The translations under genes were made by a program, and so were the position numbers. The notes beneath the pieces are model-generated. The model saw only the letters and a list, made by a program, of their open reading frames with translations, was not told the DNA's origin and searched no databases. Below, one piece after another: positions 8,156 to 16,075 of a stretch of 64,000 bases of DNA. Each line of letters opens with the position of its first letter. Position 1 is the first letter of the stretch. The DNA comes from Bordetella trematum. GTDB lineage: Bacteria; Pseudomonadota; Gammaproteobacteria; Burkholderiales; Burkholderiaceae_B. The stretch lies in the NCBI RefSeq assembly GCF_900078335.1, contig NZ_FKBR01000014.1, forward strand, positions 82,886 through 146,885. Reading direction: 5' to 3'.

Positions 8156-9343
8156 TCAGATCACGCCATCGGCGCGCAGCGCCGCGATGGCGGCCGCATC
8201 CAGCCCCAGCAACGCGCCGAGCACTTGCTCGCTGTGCTGCCCCAGAGCCGGCGCCGTGCGCACCCGCCCGCGCTCGACGCCGGAAAAATGCACGGGCTGC
8301 TCCATGAGCGCCGTCTCGCCCAGCACCGGATGCGTGGCGCGCGCCAGCAGCCGGCGCACCTGCGCCTGTTCGCTGTCGGCAGCCTGCGCCGTATCCTGGA
8401 TGGGCGCGGCCGGCACCCCGGCGCGGCTCATGGCGTCCACGGCCGCGGCCACGCTGCGCTGGCGGCTCCACCCCTCGATGTAGCCACGCAGCTCCGCATC
8501 GTGCCGGCTGCGCAGGCCATCGCTGACAAAGCGCGCATCACCCGCCAGCTCGGGATGGCCGATGGTTTCGGCCACGGCCCGGAACAGCTTGTCGTTGGCC
8601 GCCGCGATCACCAGATGCCCGTCGGCGGCGGCGTACGCCCCGAACGGCGAACTCAGCGGGTGACGGTTGCCCACGCGACGCGGCGCGCTGCCGCCAAACA
8701 GGTACTGCGCCATGGCGGTCGGCTGCATGGCCAGCAGGGCATCGAACATGGCCACATCGACGTGGCGGCCCTGCCCGGTGCGCTCGCGGTGAAACAGCGC
8801 CGCCATCACGCCCCAGGCCGCGAACATGCCGGCGCAGATGTCGCCGATGGATTCGCCGATCAGGGTGGGCGCGCCATCCGGCTCGCCAGTCAGGCTCATG
8901 ATGCCGCTCATGGCCTGGGCCACCACGTCGTACGACGGCCGGTCCGCGTTCGGGCCGTTCTGGCCGAAACCCGAAATGCTGCAATACACCAGGCCCGGCG
9001 TCTGCGCCGACAGACAGGCATAGCCGATCCCCAGCTTGTCGGCCACGCCGGGCTTGAAGTTCTCGATCACCACATCGCACTGCGCGGCCAGTTCGCGCGC
9101 GATGCGCTGGCCGGCCTCCTGTTTGAGATCCAGGCGCAGGCTTTTCTTGCCCCGGTTGTTGAGCACGAAGTTGGTGCTCTCGCCCTGCACCATCCGGCCC
9201 ATGTGGCGCTGGTCGTCCCCGTGCGGCGGCTCGATCTTGATGACTTCGGCCCCCAGGTCCGCCAGCATGGCCGTGCAATACGGCCCGGCCAGCACCCGGG
9301 TGAAGTCCAGAACGCGCACGCCCGCCAGCATCTCTTGATTCAT
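8156..9343 (-). CDS. Class III (CaiB/BaiF-family) CoA-transferase
   Basis: A 395-aa CoA-transferase. It has the family N-terminus (VRVLDFTRVLAGPYCTAMLA), the NRGKKSLRLDLK segment and FGQNGPNADRPSYDVVAQAM. GESIGDICAGMFAAWGV contains the conserved Asp that forms the acyl-anhydride intermediate. Such enzymes move CoA between carboxylic acids without ATP. The ATG at 9343 is used; an upstream in-frame ATG at 9469 lies inside the urocanase-like gene. It sits 25 bases after that gene and just before the acyl-CoA dehydrogenase pair, so it probably activates the acid that they oxidise. The CoA donor is not evident. Confidence 0.88.
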   Translation of the reverse strand: MNQEMLAGVRVLDFTRVLAGPYCTAMLADLGAEVIKIEPPHGDDQRHMGRMVQGESTNFVLNNRGKKSLRLDLKQEAGQRIARELAAQCDVVIENFKPGVADKLGIGYACLSAQTPGLVYCSISGFGQNGPNADRPSYDVVAQAMSGIMSLTGEPDGAPTLIGESIGDICAGMFAAWGVMAALFHRERTGQGRHVDVAMFDALLAMQPTAMAQYLFGGSAPRRVGNRHPLSSPFGAYAAADGHLVIAAANDKLFRAVAETIGHPELAGDARFVSDGLRSRHDAELRGYIEGWSRQRSVAAAVDAMSRAGVPAAPIQDTAQAADSEQAQVRRLLARATHPVLGETALMEQPVHFSGVERGRVRTAPALGQHSEQVLGALLGLDAAAIAALRADGVI

Positions 9344-9368
9344 GGTCTTGTCCGCTGTCGCGTCCTGC

Positions 9369-11024
9369 TCAGGCGCCGAAGGCGGCGGTGTCGATGCGGC
9401 CGATGGCTTTGAGACGCACCTCGTCGAGCGCTTCCTCGTAGCCGGCGTCGGCATAGCGCAGCACGCCACTGGCGGTATCGTTGGTCATCGACAGCGACAG
9501 GCGGCGCTCGGCGCCTTCGGTGCCATCGGCCACCACCGTCACGCCGGCGCTGGTCATATAGCCGCTGTAACCGCCGCCGCCCGAGTGGATCGCCACCAGA
9601 TCGGCGCTGGAGGCGCAATTGATCATGGCGTTGAGCAAGGGCCAGTCGGCGATGGCATCGGAGCCGTCACGCATGTTCTCGGTCATGATGTTGGGATGGG
9701 CCATCGCGCCAGCGTCCAGGTGGTCGCGCGTGAAGGCGATGGGGCCCGAGAGCACGCCGTCGCGCACCATCTGGTTGACCGCCAGCGCCAGCTCGGTGCG
9801 TTCGCCGTGCCCCAGCCAGGCAATGCGCGCCGGCAGCCCCTCGAAGGGCACTTCCTTGCGCGCCAGGCGCACCCAGTTGGTGACGATGGCATTGTCGGGA
9901 AAACGTTCCAGCAGCAGATCATCGATCTTGCGGATGTCGTCCGGATCATTCGACAGGGCGATCCAGCGGAACGGCCCGATGGCCCGCGCAAACAGCGGAC
10001 GCAGGAAGGCCTCGGTGAAAACGGGAATATCGAAGGCGCGCTCGACGCCGCCATCGCGTGCGTGGGTACGGATCAGGTTGCCGTTGTCGAAGACGATGGC
10101 GCCGCGATCCTGGAAACCCAGCATGGCCGTCACATGGCGCACGATCGAGGCGCGGCTGGCGTCCATCAGGCGGGGCACGTCGGTCTTGCGCAGCTCGGCC
10201 ACTTCGGCCAGGGTGTAGCCGGCCGGGATATAGCCGTACACCAGATCATGCGCCGAAGTCTGGTCGGTGACGATATCGGGAACAATGCCGCGCGCCAGAA
10301 TTTCCGGGAAGACCTCGGCCGCATTGCCCAGCAGGCCGACCGACACCGGCTCGCGGCGCGCCTGCGCCTCGCGGATCATGGCCAGGGCCTCGTCCAGGGT
10401 ATCGGCGCGCTTTTCCAGATAACCGGCCTTCAGGCGCTTCTCGATGCGTTCGGGATTGATTTCGACCGTCAGGATGGCGGCGTTGGCCATGCGGCCGGCC
10501 AGCGGCTGGGCGCCTCCCATCCCGCCCATGCCGGCGGTCAGGATGAAGCGGCCGTGCAGGTCATTGTCGAAATGACGCTCGGCGATGCGCGAGAAGATTT
10601 CGTAGGTGCCCTGGATCACGCCCTGCGAACCGATGTATTGCCAGTCGCCGGCGGTCAGACCGCCCCAGCAGATCAGGTTTTCCTGCTCCCAGCGGTAGAA
10701 GTTCTCGGCCCGCGCCCACTGGCCCACCATATTGCAGTTGGCCATGATGACGATGGGCGCATCTTTGTGGGTGCGCAGCACGCCGATGGGCTTGCCCGAC
10801 TGCACGATCAGGGTCTGGTCTTCCTCCAGTTCCATCAAGGCCTTGACCATCGCGTCATGCGAGGGCCAGTCGCGTGCAGCACGCCCCAGGGCGGCATACA
10901 CCACCAGATTGTCGGGGTCTTCGCCCACGGCCAGCACGTTTTCCAGCAGACGCAGCAATGCTTCCTGGCGCCAGCCCTTGCAGCGCAGTGTCGGGCCGCC
11001 CGGGATTTTGAATTCGCGTTTCAC
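9369..11024 (-). CDS. Urocanase-family hydratase, divergent (candidate thio/S-methylthio-urocanate hydratase)
   Basis: A 551-aa urocanase-fold protein. It keeps the NAD region TAGMGGMGGAQPLAGRM (163-179), GSQGVIQGTYEIF, DQTSAHD (254-260) and a C-terminal RYADAGYEEA. It departs from true HutU at active-site positions recalled from the Pseudomonas enzyme. RPLFARAIGPFRW has Ala346 where HutU has the essential Cys410. FDNGNLIR replaces FDYGNNIR. HSGGGGYSGYM (480-490) replaces HHGGGVGMG. The rest of the hut pathway (hutH, hutI, hutG) is absent nearby. The partners are a DUF917 protein and, across a shared regulator, hydantoinase and carbamoylase. The start is GTG, 10 bases after the DUF917 stop. 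Substrate assignment is inference. Confidence 0.8.
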   Translation of the reverse strand: MKREFKIPGGPTLRCKGWRQEALLRLLENVLAVGEDPDNLVVYAALGRAARDWPSHDAMVKALMELEEDQTLIVQSGKPIGVLRTHKDAPIVIMANCNMVGQWARAENFYRWEQENLICWGGLTAGDWQYIGSQGVIQGTYEIFSRIAERHFDNDLHGRFILTAGMGGMGGAQPLAGRMANAAILTVEINPERIEKRLKAGYLEKRADTLDEALAMIREAQARREPVSVGLLGNAAEVFPEILARGIVPDIVTDQTSAHDLVYGYIPAGYTLAEVAELRKTDVPRLMDASRASIVRHVTAMLGFQDRGAIVFDNGNLIRTHARDGGVERAFDIPVFTEAFLRPLFARAIGPFRWIALSNDPDDIRKIDDLLLERFPDNAIVTNWVRLARKEVPFEGLPARIAWLGHGERTELALAVNQMVRDGVLSGPIAFTRDHLDAGAMAHPNIMTENMRDGSDAIADWPLLNAMINCASSADLVAIHSGGGGYSGYMTSAGVTVVADGTEGAERRLSLSMTNDTASGVLRYADAGYEEALDEVRLKAIGRIDTAAFGA

Positions 11025-11034
11025 TTCGAGTACC

Positions 11035-12126
11035 TCAACGAGCCAATGCGTAATCAGTAAAGTTCATGCCGAGCGCACGCTCGACGATGGGATAGACCGA
11101 GGGATCGGTGACGCTGGACGACAGCGGGATGTGGCGCTTGTGCACATGCAGGATGCTGACCTCCAGGCCGTCACGCAGCTGGCCGGCGCTCACGGGCTTG
11201 CCGTCCGTGTCCAGCGTGGTGATCACATCCGGGTAGCAGGCGATGCGTTCGCCATGGGCATCGGTGACGGCCATGTGCTCGTTCATGACGTGGAGCACGC
11301 GTTTGCCGGCGCCTTCGCCGATTTCCACCGTGCCGATGTCGAAGGCTTCCTCGGTGTACTTGAGCGTGTTCAGGCGCACCTTGCCCGAGCCGATGATTTC
11401 GCCCTTGAGTTCCCGGCAGATGGCGTCGATGACGGCGGCCCCACCCCGCGGCTGGGCCGCCAGGATGGCTTCGCCCAGCGCCAGCGCCATGCTGATGCCA
11501 CCCAGCGCGGCGTGCTGGCGCACATACGAGGCACGAATGGGATTGCGGCAACTGGCGATGAAGCCGCCCGACATATCGGAGGCCTTGCGCAGCACCGGCG
11601 AGACCTTGCCGGTCGCCCCGCGCACGGTCAGTTCCATATAGGCGTTGTTGCGGCGGTTGCCGCCCACGGCGCACTGGATCATGGGCTCGGGGCTGTTGGC
11701 CAGGCCCAGCGAGCCCATGTCGCCGGTCGGGTGGGCGCGCAGGTCGCCCACCGCGTCGATGACCTTGGTGCCCAGCACCGCCGAAGGCAACCAGGCATTG
11801 AGGGTGCTGGACATGCCATTCTGGCCGATGATCAGGCCATACAGCGGCTCGCCCAGCGCCTCCTGCACCAGGCTGGCCGCCTTGACGTAGTCCACGCCCA
11901 GCATTTCCCAGTCGGTCAGCCCGCCCGGCGCGCCGATGGCAGCGGCCGTGGCGATCCAGGCCTCGTCGGGCACTTCGTCCATGCTGACCAGCTCGGGGCG
12001 ACCCATGGTCACGGCCAGCGTGCCCAGTTGACGGCCATGCTCGGCCCAGCCGCCGCCGCCGCAGGCGAACACCGAGCCGCCCAGCACCGCAGCCTCAACG
12101 TCCTTGAGGGTCAGAATCCTTCCCAT
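11035..12126 (-). CDS. DUF917 protein, candidate S-methyl-thiohydantoin desulfurase
   Basis: A 363-aa protein with the DUF917 glycine-rich start GGSVFACGGGGWAEHGRQLG (16-35), followed by GAPGGLTDWEMLGVD and VIDAVGDLRAHPTGDMGSLG. From memory, the family has been renamed after S-methyl thiohydantoin desulfurase, a step in breakdown of S-methylated ergothioneine; family members also occur next to hydantoinases. It is first in the minus-strand operon; AAGGAGC precedes the ATG at 12126. A palindrome in its upstream region matches one in the hydantoinase promoter region. The likely role is removing a sulfur substituent, or otherwise processing a hydantoin ring, after the urocanase-like step. Confidence 0.75.
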   Translation of the reverse strand: MGRILTLKDVEAAVLGGSVFACGGGGWAEHGRQLGTLAVTMGRPELVSMDEVPDEAWIATAAAIGAPGGLTDWEMLGVDYVKAASLVQEALGEPLYGLIIGQNGMSSTLNAWLPSAVLGTKVIDAVGDLRAHPTGDMGSLGLANSPEPMIQCAVGGNRRNNAYMELTVRGATGKVSPVLRKASDMSGGFIASCRNPIRASYVRQHAALGGISMALALGEAILAAQPRGGAAVIDAICRELKGEIIGSGKVRLNTLKYTEEAFDIGTVEIGEGAGKRVLHVMNEHMAVTDAHGERIACYPDVITTLDTDGKPVSAGQLRDGLEVSILHVHKRHIPLSSSVTDPSVYPIVERALGMNFTDYALAR

Positions 12127-12262
12127 GATTGCTCCTTTCCGTCTTGATAGGTGATGCCTTGCACCGGTCAGGAAGTCGCGATCTCAACCCCTGTCGGACA
12201 GTGCGTTGAGCGGATCATAGGAAGGTCTATTGATAATGTCGTATTACCTTTTATGCCATGTA

Positions 12263-12279
12263 TATAACAGCATGTTAAT
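12263..12279. promoter_or_regulatory. Shared LysR-type operator, copy 1
   Basis: TATAAC AGCAT GTTAAT is a near-perfect 6+5+6 dyad upstream of the DUF917 gene. It matches ATTAAC GTGAT GTTAAT at 13265-13281 in both half sites except the outer two bases on one side. The LysR gene lies between the two copies. The spacing fits T-N11-A recognition. One LysR regulating both operons is the simplest reading. Confidence 0.6.
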
Positions 12280-12362
12280 CATCATTGCTCGCCCTGGGGA
12301 CGCTCCCGCGGCCCGTCGGCAGGGCCTAGGGATAGTCCTAATCCGCAATGACGGCGCCTGCC

Positions 12363-13247
12363 TCAGGTTTCGAGCTCGCGCAACACGCGGATGAACTCGC
12401 GCGCCAGACGCGACAGGGGTTCCAGTTCCAGGTGATAAACGCTGATGGGCGCGCTGACCGTCTCGGCCACGGGCACCGTGACCACGCCGCTCCAGATAGG
12501 CCCGCGTACCGACATCTCGTCGACCAGGGCCACCCCGGCGCCGGCCTGCACCATGGCGCAGGCCACGTGCGCCTGCTGCACCTCGATGCGCGCCTCGGGC
12601 TCGGCCGGCAAGCCGGCAAAGATGTCGCGCACCAGCATGGCAAAGGGAATGTCGGCGCTATAGCCGATGAGCGGCTGCTCGGCCAGTTCGGCGGCGCTGA
12701 CCTGGGCGCGCCCGGCCAGCGGATGGCCTTCGGGCAGCACTGCGACGAAGTGGTTTTCATACAGCGACTGGGAGGCGAAGCTGGGGTGATCCATCGACAG
12801 ATAGGCCACTCCGAGCTCGACCTGCTGCGTGAGCAGCGATTGCAGCATCACGCTGGGAATGAGGGTCTGCAGCACGAGGCGCACTTCGGGAAACTCGCGC
12901 CGGAAGGCGGCGATGGCGCGCGGCATGAGCGATTGCCCCAGGCTCGGGCTGCAGGACAGGCGCAACTGCCCGACCCGGTTCTCCGCCAGGTTGTCGGCCA
13001 CTTCATTGACCCGCTGCACGATCTGATAGAGCGTGGACACCTCGGCGAAAAGGCGCTTGGCCTCGGGCGTAGGGTAGAGCCGCCCCTTGATGCGCTCGAA
13101 CAGCATCAGGCCCAGGCGCTGCTCGGTGTAGGCGATCAGGCGGCTGACGGCCGGCTGCGATACGAACAACAACTTGGAGGCGCCGCTGATCGAACCGCTC
13201 AGCATGATGGCGCGAAAGACTTCGATCTGACGCAGGTTGAGCTTCAT
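12363..13247 (-). CDS. LysR-family regulator of the urocanase-like/hydantoinase locus
   Basis: A 294-aa LysR protein. The winged helix spans residues 4-63 (LRQIEVFRAIMLSGSISGAS, LLFVSQPAVSRLIAYTEQRL) and a periplasmic-binding-like effector domain follows. It lies between the DUF917 operon (same strand, 236 bases downstream) and the hydantoinase operon (opposite strand). A perfect ATTAAC-N5-GTTAAT palindrome starts 18 bases upstream of its ATG and a near copy lies before DUF917, so autoregulation plus control of both arms is likely. The inducer is unknown; an intermediate of the pathway is the obvious candidate. Confidence 0.9.
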   Translation of the reverse strand: MKLNLRQIEVFRAIMLSGSISGASKLLFVSQPAVSRLIAYTEQRLGLMLFERIKGRLYPTPEAKRLFAEVSTLYQIVQRVNEVADNLAENRVGQLRLSCSPSLGQSLMPRAIAAFRREFPEVRLVLQTLIPSVMLQSLLTQQVELGVAYLSMDHPSFASQSLYENHFVAVLPEGHPLAGRAQVSAAELAEQPLIGYSADIPFAMLVRDIFAGLPAEPEARIEVQQAHVACAMVQAGAGVALVDEMSVRGPIWSGVVTVPVAETVSAPISVYHLELEPLSRLAREFIRVLRELET

Positions 13248-13264
13248 GGCGACTCACCGGTTTC

Positions 13265-13281
13265 ATTAACGTGATGTTAAT
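13265..13281. promoter_or_regulatory. Shared LysR-type operator, copy 2
   Basis: ATTAAC GTGAT GTTAAT is a perfect 17-base palindrome between the divergent LysR gene (ATG at 13247) and hydantoinase gene (ATG at 13369). It contains T-N11-A. The sister site is at 12263-12279. Confidence 0.65.
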
Positions 13282-13368
13282 TATTACGCACAATTAAGCA
13301 TAAGACGTTGTGCAAGGCGGCTCACTACACTGGCTCCCATTCCTGTTGCAAAGATAAGGGAGACAGCG

Positions 13369-14724
13369 ATGAGCGATTTTGATTTGGTGGTGCGCGGCAA
13401 CATCGTCGAGCCGCAAGGCATCGTCGAAGACGGCTGGCTGGCGGTACGCGGCACGCAGGTAGCCGCCCGAGGTACGGGGCAGCCGCCTGCCGCGCGCGAG
13501 ACGGTCGATGCGCGCGGCCAGTGGATCATGCCGGGCGTCATCGACGGCCAGGTGCATTCGGGCAGCCAGGCCAACCAGGAAGGGCTGGGCTGGGCCTCGC
13601 GCGCCGCGGCTGCCGGCGGCGTCACGGTCATGGTGGACATGCCTTATGACGACCCCGAACCGGTGGCCTCGCGCCCCCACCTGGACGCCAAGATTGCCGA
13701 GGCCGAACGCGACTGCCACGTCGACGTGGCGCTGTTCGGCACGCTGAACCGCGAGCACGGCCTGGCCGCTGCCGCCGGCCTCATCGAAGGCGGCGTCTGC
13801 GCCTTCAAATTCTCGACCTTCGAAGCCACGCCGGGGCGCTTCCCGCGCATCGAGGAGGACGACCTCTACGAAGCCTTCCAGTTGATCGCCCCGTCGGGCC
13901 TGGCCTGCAGCGTGCACAACCAGATGCAGGAGCTCACGCGCAAGAACATCGCCCGCCTGATCGAGGCCGGCGACACCGGCTGGGACGCGTTCATGCGGGC
14001 CCACACGCCGCTGATCGAAAATCTGGCCACCGGCATCATCTACGAGCTCGGCGCCGAAACCGGGGCGCGCGCCCACGCCGTGCACGTGTCGACGGCACGC
14101 GGCTTTGAGCTGTGCAATATGTATCGCCGCGCCGGCCACCAGGCGAGCATCGAAACCTGCGTGCAATACCTGATGCTCAATCACGAAGAGCACACCCGCC
14201 GCTTCGGCGCCAAAACCAAACACTATCCGCCCATCCGCCCCAAGGCCGAGGTCGACCGCCTGTGGACCCACATCGCCCGGGATGAATGCACCTTCGTGTC
14301 TTCGGACCACGTGAGTTGGGGCCTGGAGCGCAAGGGCAATCCCAACGTGTTCAAGAACGCCTCGGGCGGCCCCGGCCTGGAGACCCTGCTGCCGGCATTC
14401 TGGACCGGCTGCGAGGAGCACGGGATTTCGCCCTCGATGGTGGTGCGCCAGCTTTGCCTGAACCCGGCGCGCCACTTCCTGCTCGATGACCGCAAGGGCT
14501 CGCTGGACGTGGGCCGCGATGCCGACATCGTCATCCTGAGCCCGGAGCGCTACGCCTTCGACCCTTCGGTCAGCCTGTCGGCAGTGAAGTGGAGCTCTTT
14601 CGAGGGCCGTGAATTCCGCGTGCGCGTGGCCGCCACCTGGTGCCGCGGCCAGCAGGTCTATGACGGTCAACGCATCGTCAACCAGGCCGGCCACGGACGC
14701 TTCCTGCGTCCGCGCCAGGCCTGA
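13369..14724 (+). CDS. Hydantoinase/dihydropyrimidinase-family cyclic amidohydrolase
   Basis: A 451-aa amidohydrolase-superfamily enzyme. Visible metal-site elements are QVH at 61-63 (Gln replacing the first His of the usual HxH), the bridging Lys147 in CAFKFSTFEA, His183 (CSVHNQMQ), His239 (HAVHVSTARG) and Asp313 (FVSSDHVSW). The C-terminal LDVGRDADIVIL is typical. The family opens hydantoin or dihydropyrimidine rings to carbamoyl acids. It is followed after 26 bases by an M20 carbamoylase, the standard partner. Here the natural substrate may be hydantoin-5-propionate, giving N-carbamoylglutamate (inference from the opposite-strand operon). GGGAGA precedes the ATG. Confidence 0.85.
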   Translation: MSDFDLVVRGNIVEPQGIVEDGWLAVRGTQVAARGTGQPPAARETVDARGQWIMPGVIDGQVHSGSQANQEGLGWASRAAAAGGVTVMVDMPYDDPEPVASRPHLDAKIAEAERDCHVDVALFGTLNREHGLAAAAGLIEGGVCAFKFSTFEATPGRFPRIEEDDLYEAFQLIAPSGLACSVHNQMQELTRKNIARLIEAGDTGWDAFMRAHTPLIENLATGIIYELGAETGARAHAVHVSTARGFELCNMYRRAGHQASIETCVQYLMLNHEEHTRRFGAKTKHYPPIRPKAEVDRLWTHIARDECTFVSSDHVSWGLERKGNPNVFKNASGGPGLETLLPAFWTGCEEHGISPSMVVRQLCLNPARHFLLDDRKGSLDVGRDADIVILSPERYAFDPSVSLSAVKWSSFEGREFRVRVAATWCRGQQVYDGQRIVNQAGHGRFLRPRQA

Positions 14725-14750
14725 ATCCGACCCTTATCGCGGACATCATC

Positions 14751-16022
14751 ATGGCATCTGAAACCGAATTTCCTCCCTTGAACGCCGAGCGCCTGTGGGC
14801 GCGGGTCGAAACGCTCTCGCGCATGACGCTGCCCGACGTGCCCTGGACCCGGCGCGCCTTCTCTCCCCTGTTCGAACAATCGCGCCAGTGGCTGCGCAGC
14901 GAGTTCGAGGCCGCCGGGCTGGCCGTGCGCCAGGATGCCGGCGGCAACCTGATCGGCGTGCGCGCCGGGCGCGACGCCACGCGCGCGCCGCTGTCCACCG
15001 GTTCGCACTGCGACACCGTGATGGGCGGCGGGCGCTTTGACGGCATCATCGGCGTGCTGGCCGGCATCGAGGTGGCCCACACCCTGCAGGAGCAGGGCGT
15101 AACGCTGGCACACCCCTTCGAGGTCATCGACTTCCTGTCCGAAGAGCCGAGCGACTACGGCATTTCCTGCGTCGGCAGCCGCGCGCTGTCGGGCCAGTTG
15201 CATGCCGACCAGCTGGCCGCACGCAACGCTGAAGGCGAAACCCTGGCGCAGGGGCTGCGACGCATCGGCGGCGATCCGGATGCGCTGAGCGCGCCCTTGC
15301 GCGGCCCCGGCGGCACGGCCGCCTTCGTCGAACTGCACATCGAGCAGGGGCCGGTGCTGGAGACGCGCGACCTGCCCATCGGCGTGGTCACCAACATCGT
15401 CGGAATCCGGCGCGTACTGATCACGGTGCACGGCCAGCCCGATCACGCCGGCACCACTCCCATGGACATCCGCCGTGATGCCCTGGTCGGCGCGGCGCGC
15501 GTCATCGACGCCGCCCATGCCCGCGCCACGGCGCTTGCCGGCAAGCCGCATTACGTGGTCGCCACCATCGGCCGCATCGCCATGACGCCGAACGCGCCCA
15601 ATGCGGTGCCAGGGCAGGTCGAACTGTTGATGGAGGTGCGCAGCGACAGCGATGCCGTCCTGGATGACTTCCCCGAAGCCGTGATGCAGTCGGTGCAGGC
15701 GCCCCTGGCGCAGCTGCGTCTGAGCGCGAGCTGCGCGCCGGTCAGCCGGGCGCGGCCGACCGACTGCTCGCCGCTGGTGATGGACGCCGTGCAGGCTGCC
15801 GCCGATCGCCTGGGCTACGCCAACATGCGCTTGCCCAGCGGCGCAGGTCATGATGCGGTCTACATGGCCCCCACCGGCCCGATCGGCATGATCTTCATCC
15901 CTTGCCTCGATGGCCGCAGCCACTGTCCGGAAGAGTCCATCACGCCGGCCCAATTGCTCGACGGCACGCGCGTGCTCTATGAAACCGTGCTGGAACTGGA
16001 TCGTCGCCTGAGCCAGGGCTGA
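14751..16022 (+). CDS. M20-family N-carbamoyl amino acid / allantoate-type amidohydrolase
   Basis: A 423-aa binuclear metallohydrolase of the HyuC/AllC/beta-ureidopropionase type. Metal ligands are His86 (STGSHCDTVMGGG), Asp97 (GGRFDGIIGVLAG), Glu131/132 (LSEEPSDYG), His196 (VELHIEQGPVLE) and His367 (SGAGHDAVYMA). The lid domain contains GQPDHAGTTPMD. It cleaves a carbamoyl group from an amino acid, releasing CO2 and ammonia. Directly downstream of a hydantoinase, it completes hydantoin-to-amino-acid conversion. It has no signal peptide. Whether it prefers carbamoyl-glutamate cannot be judged from sequence. Confidence 0.88.
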   Translation: MASETEFPPLNAERLWARVETLSRMTLPDVPWTRRAFSPLFEQSRQWLRSEFEAAGLAVRQDAGGNLIGVRAGRDATRAPLSTGSHCDTVMGGGRFDGIIGVLAGIEVAHTLQEQGVTLAHPFEVIDFLSEEPSDYGISCVGSRALSGQLHADQLAARNAEGETLAQGLRRIGGDPDALSAPLRGPGGTAAFVELHIEQGPVLETRDLPIGVVTNIVGIRRVLITVHGQPDHAGTTPMDIRRDALVGAARVIDAAHARATALAGKPHYVVATIGRIAMTPNAPNAVPGQVELLMEVRSDSDAVLDDFPEAVMQSVQAPLAQLRLSASCAPVSRARPTDCSPLVMDAVQAAADRLGYANMRLPSGAGHDAVYMAPTGPIGMIFIPCLDGRSHCPEESITPAQLLDGTRVLYETVLELDRRLSQG

Positions 16023-16075
16023 CCCGGCGTCCGGATGCCGGACGGCGTGCCTGCGGGCCGCCGCCCGGCCCGGAT

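Noticed and set aside
9369..11024. Calling this gene hutU
   Set aside because: Active-site substitutions (Cys to Ala, altered HHGGG region) and the absence of other hut genes argue against canonical urocanase.
16028..16044. Hairpin CGTCCGG-ATG-CCGGACG between convergent genes as a terminator
   Set aside because: Short stem and no T run on either strand.
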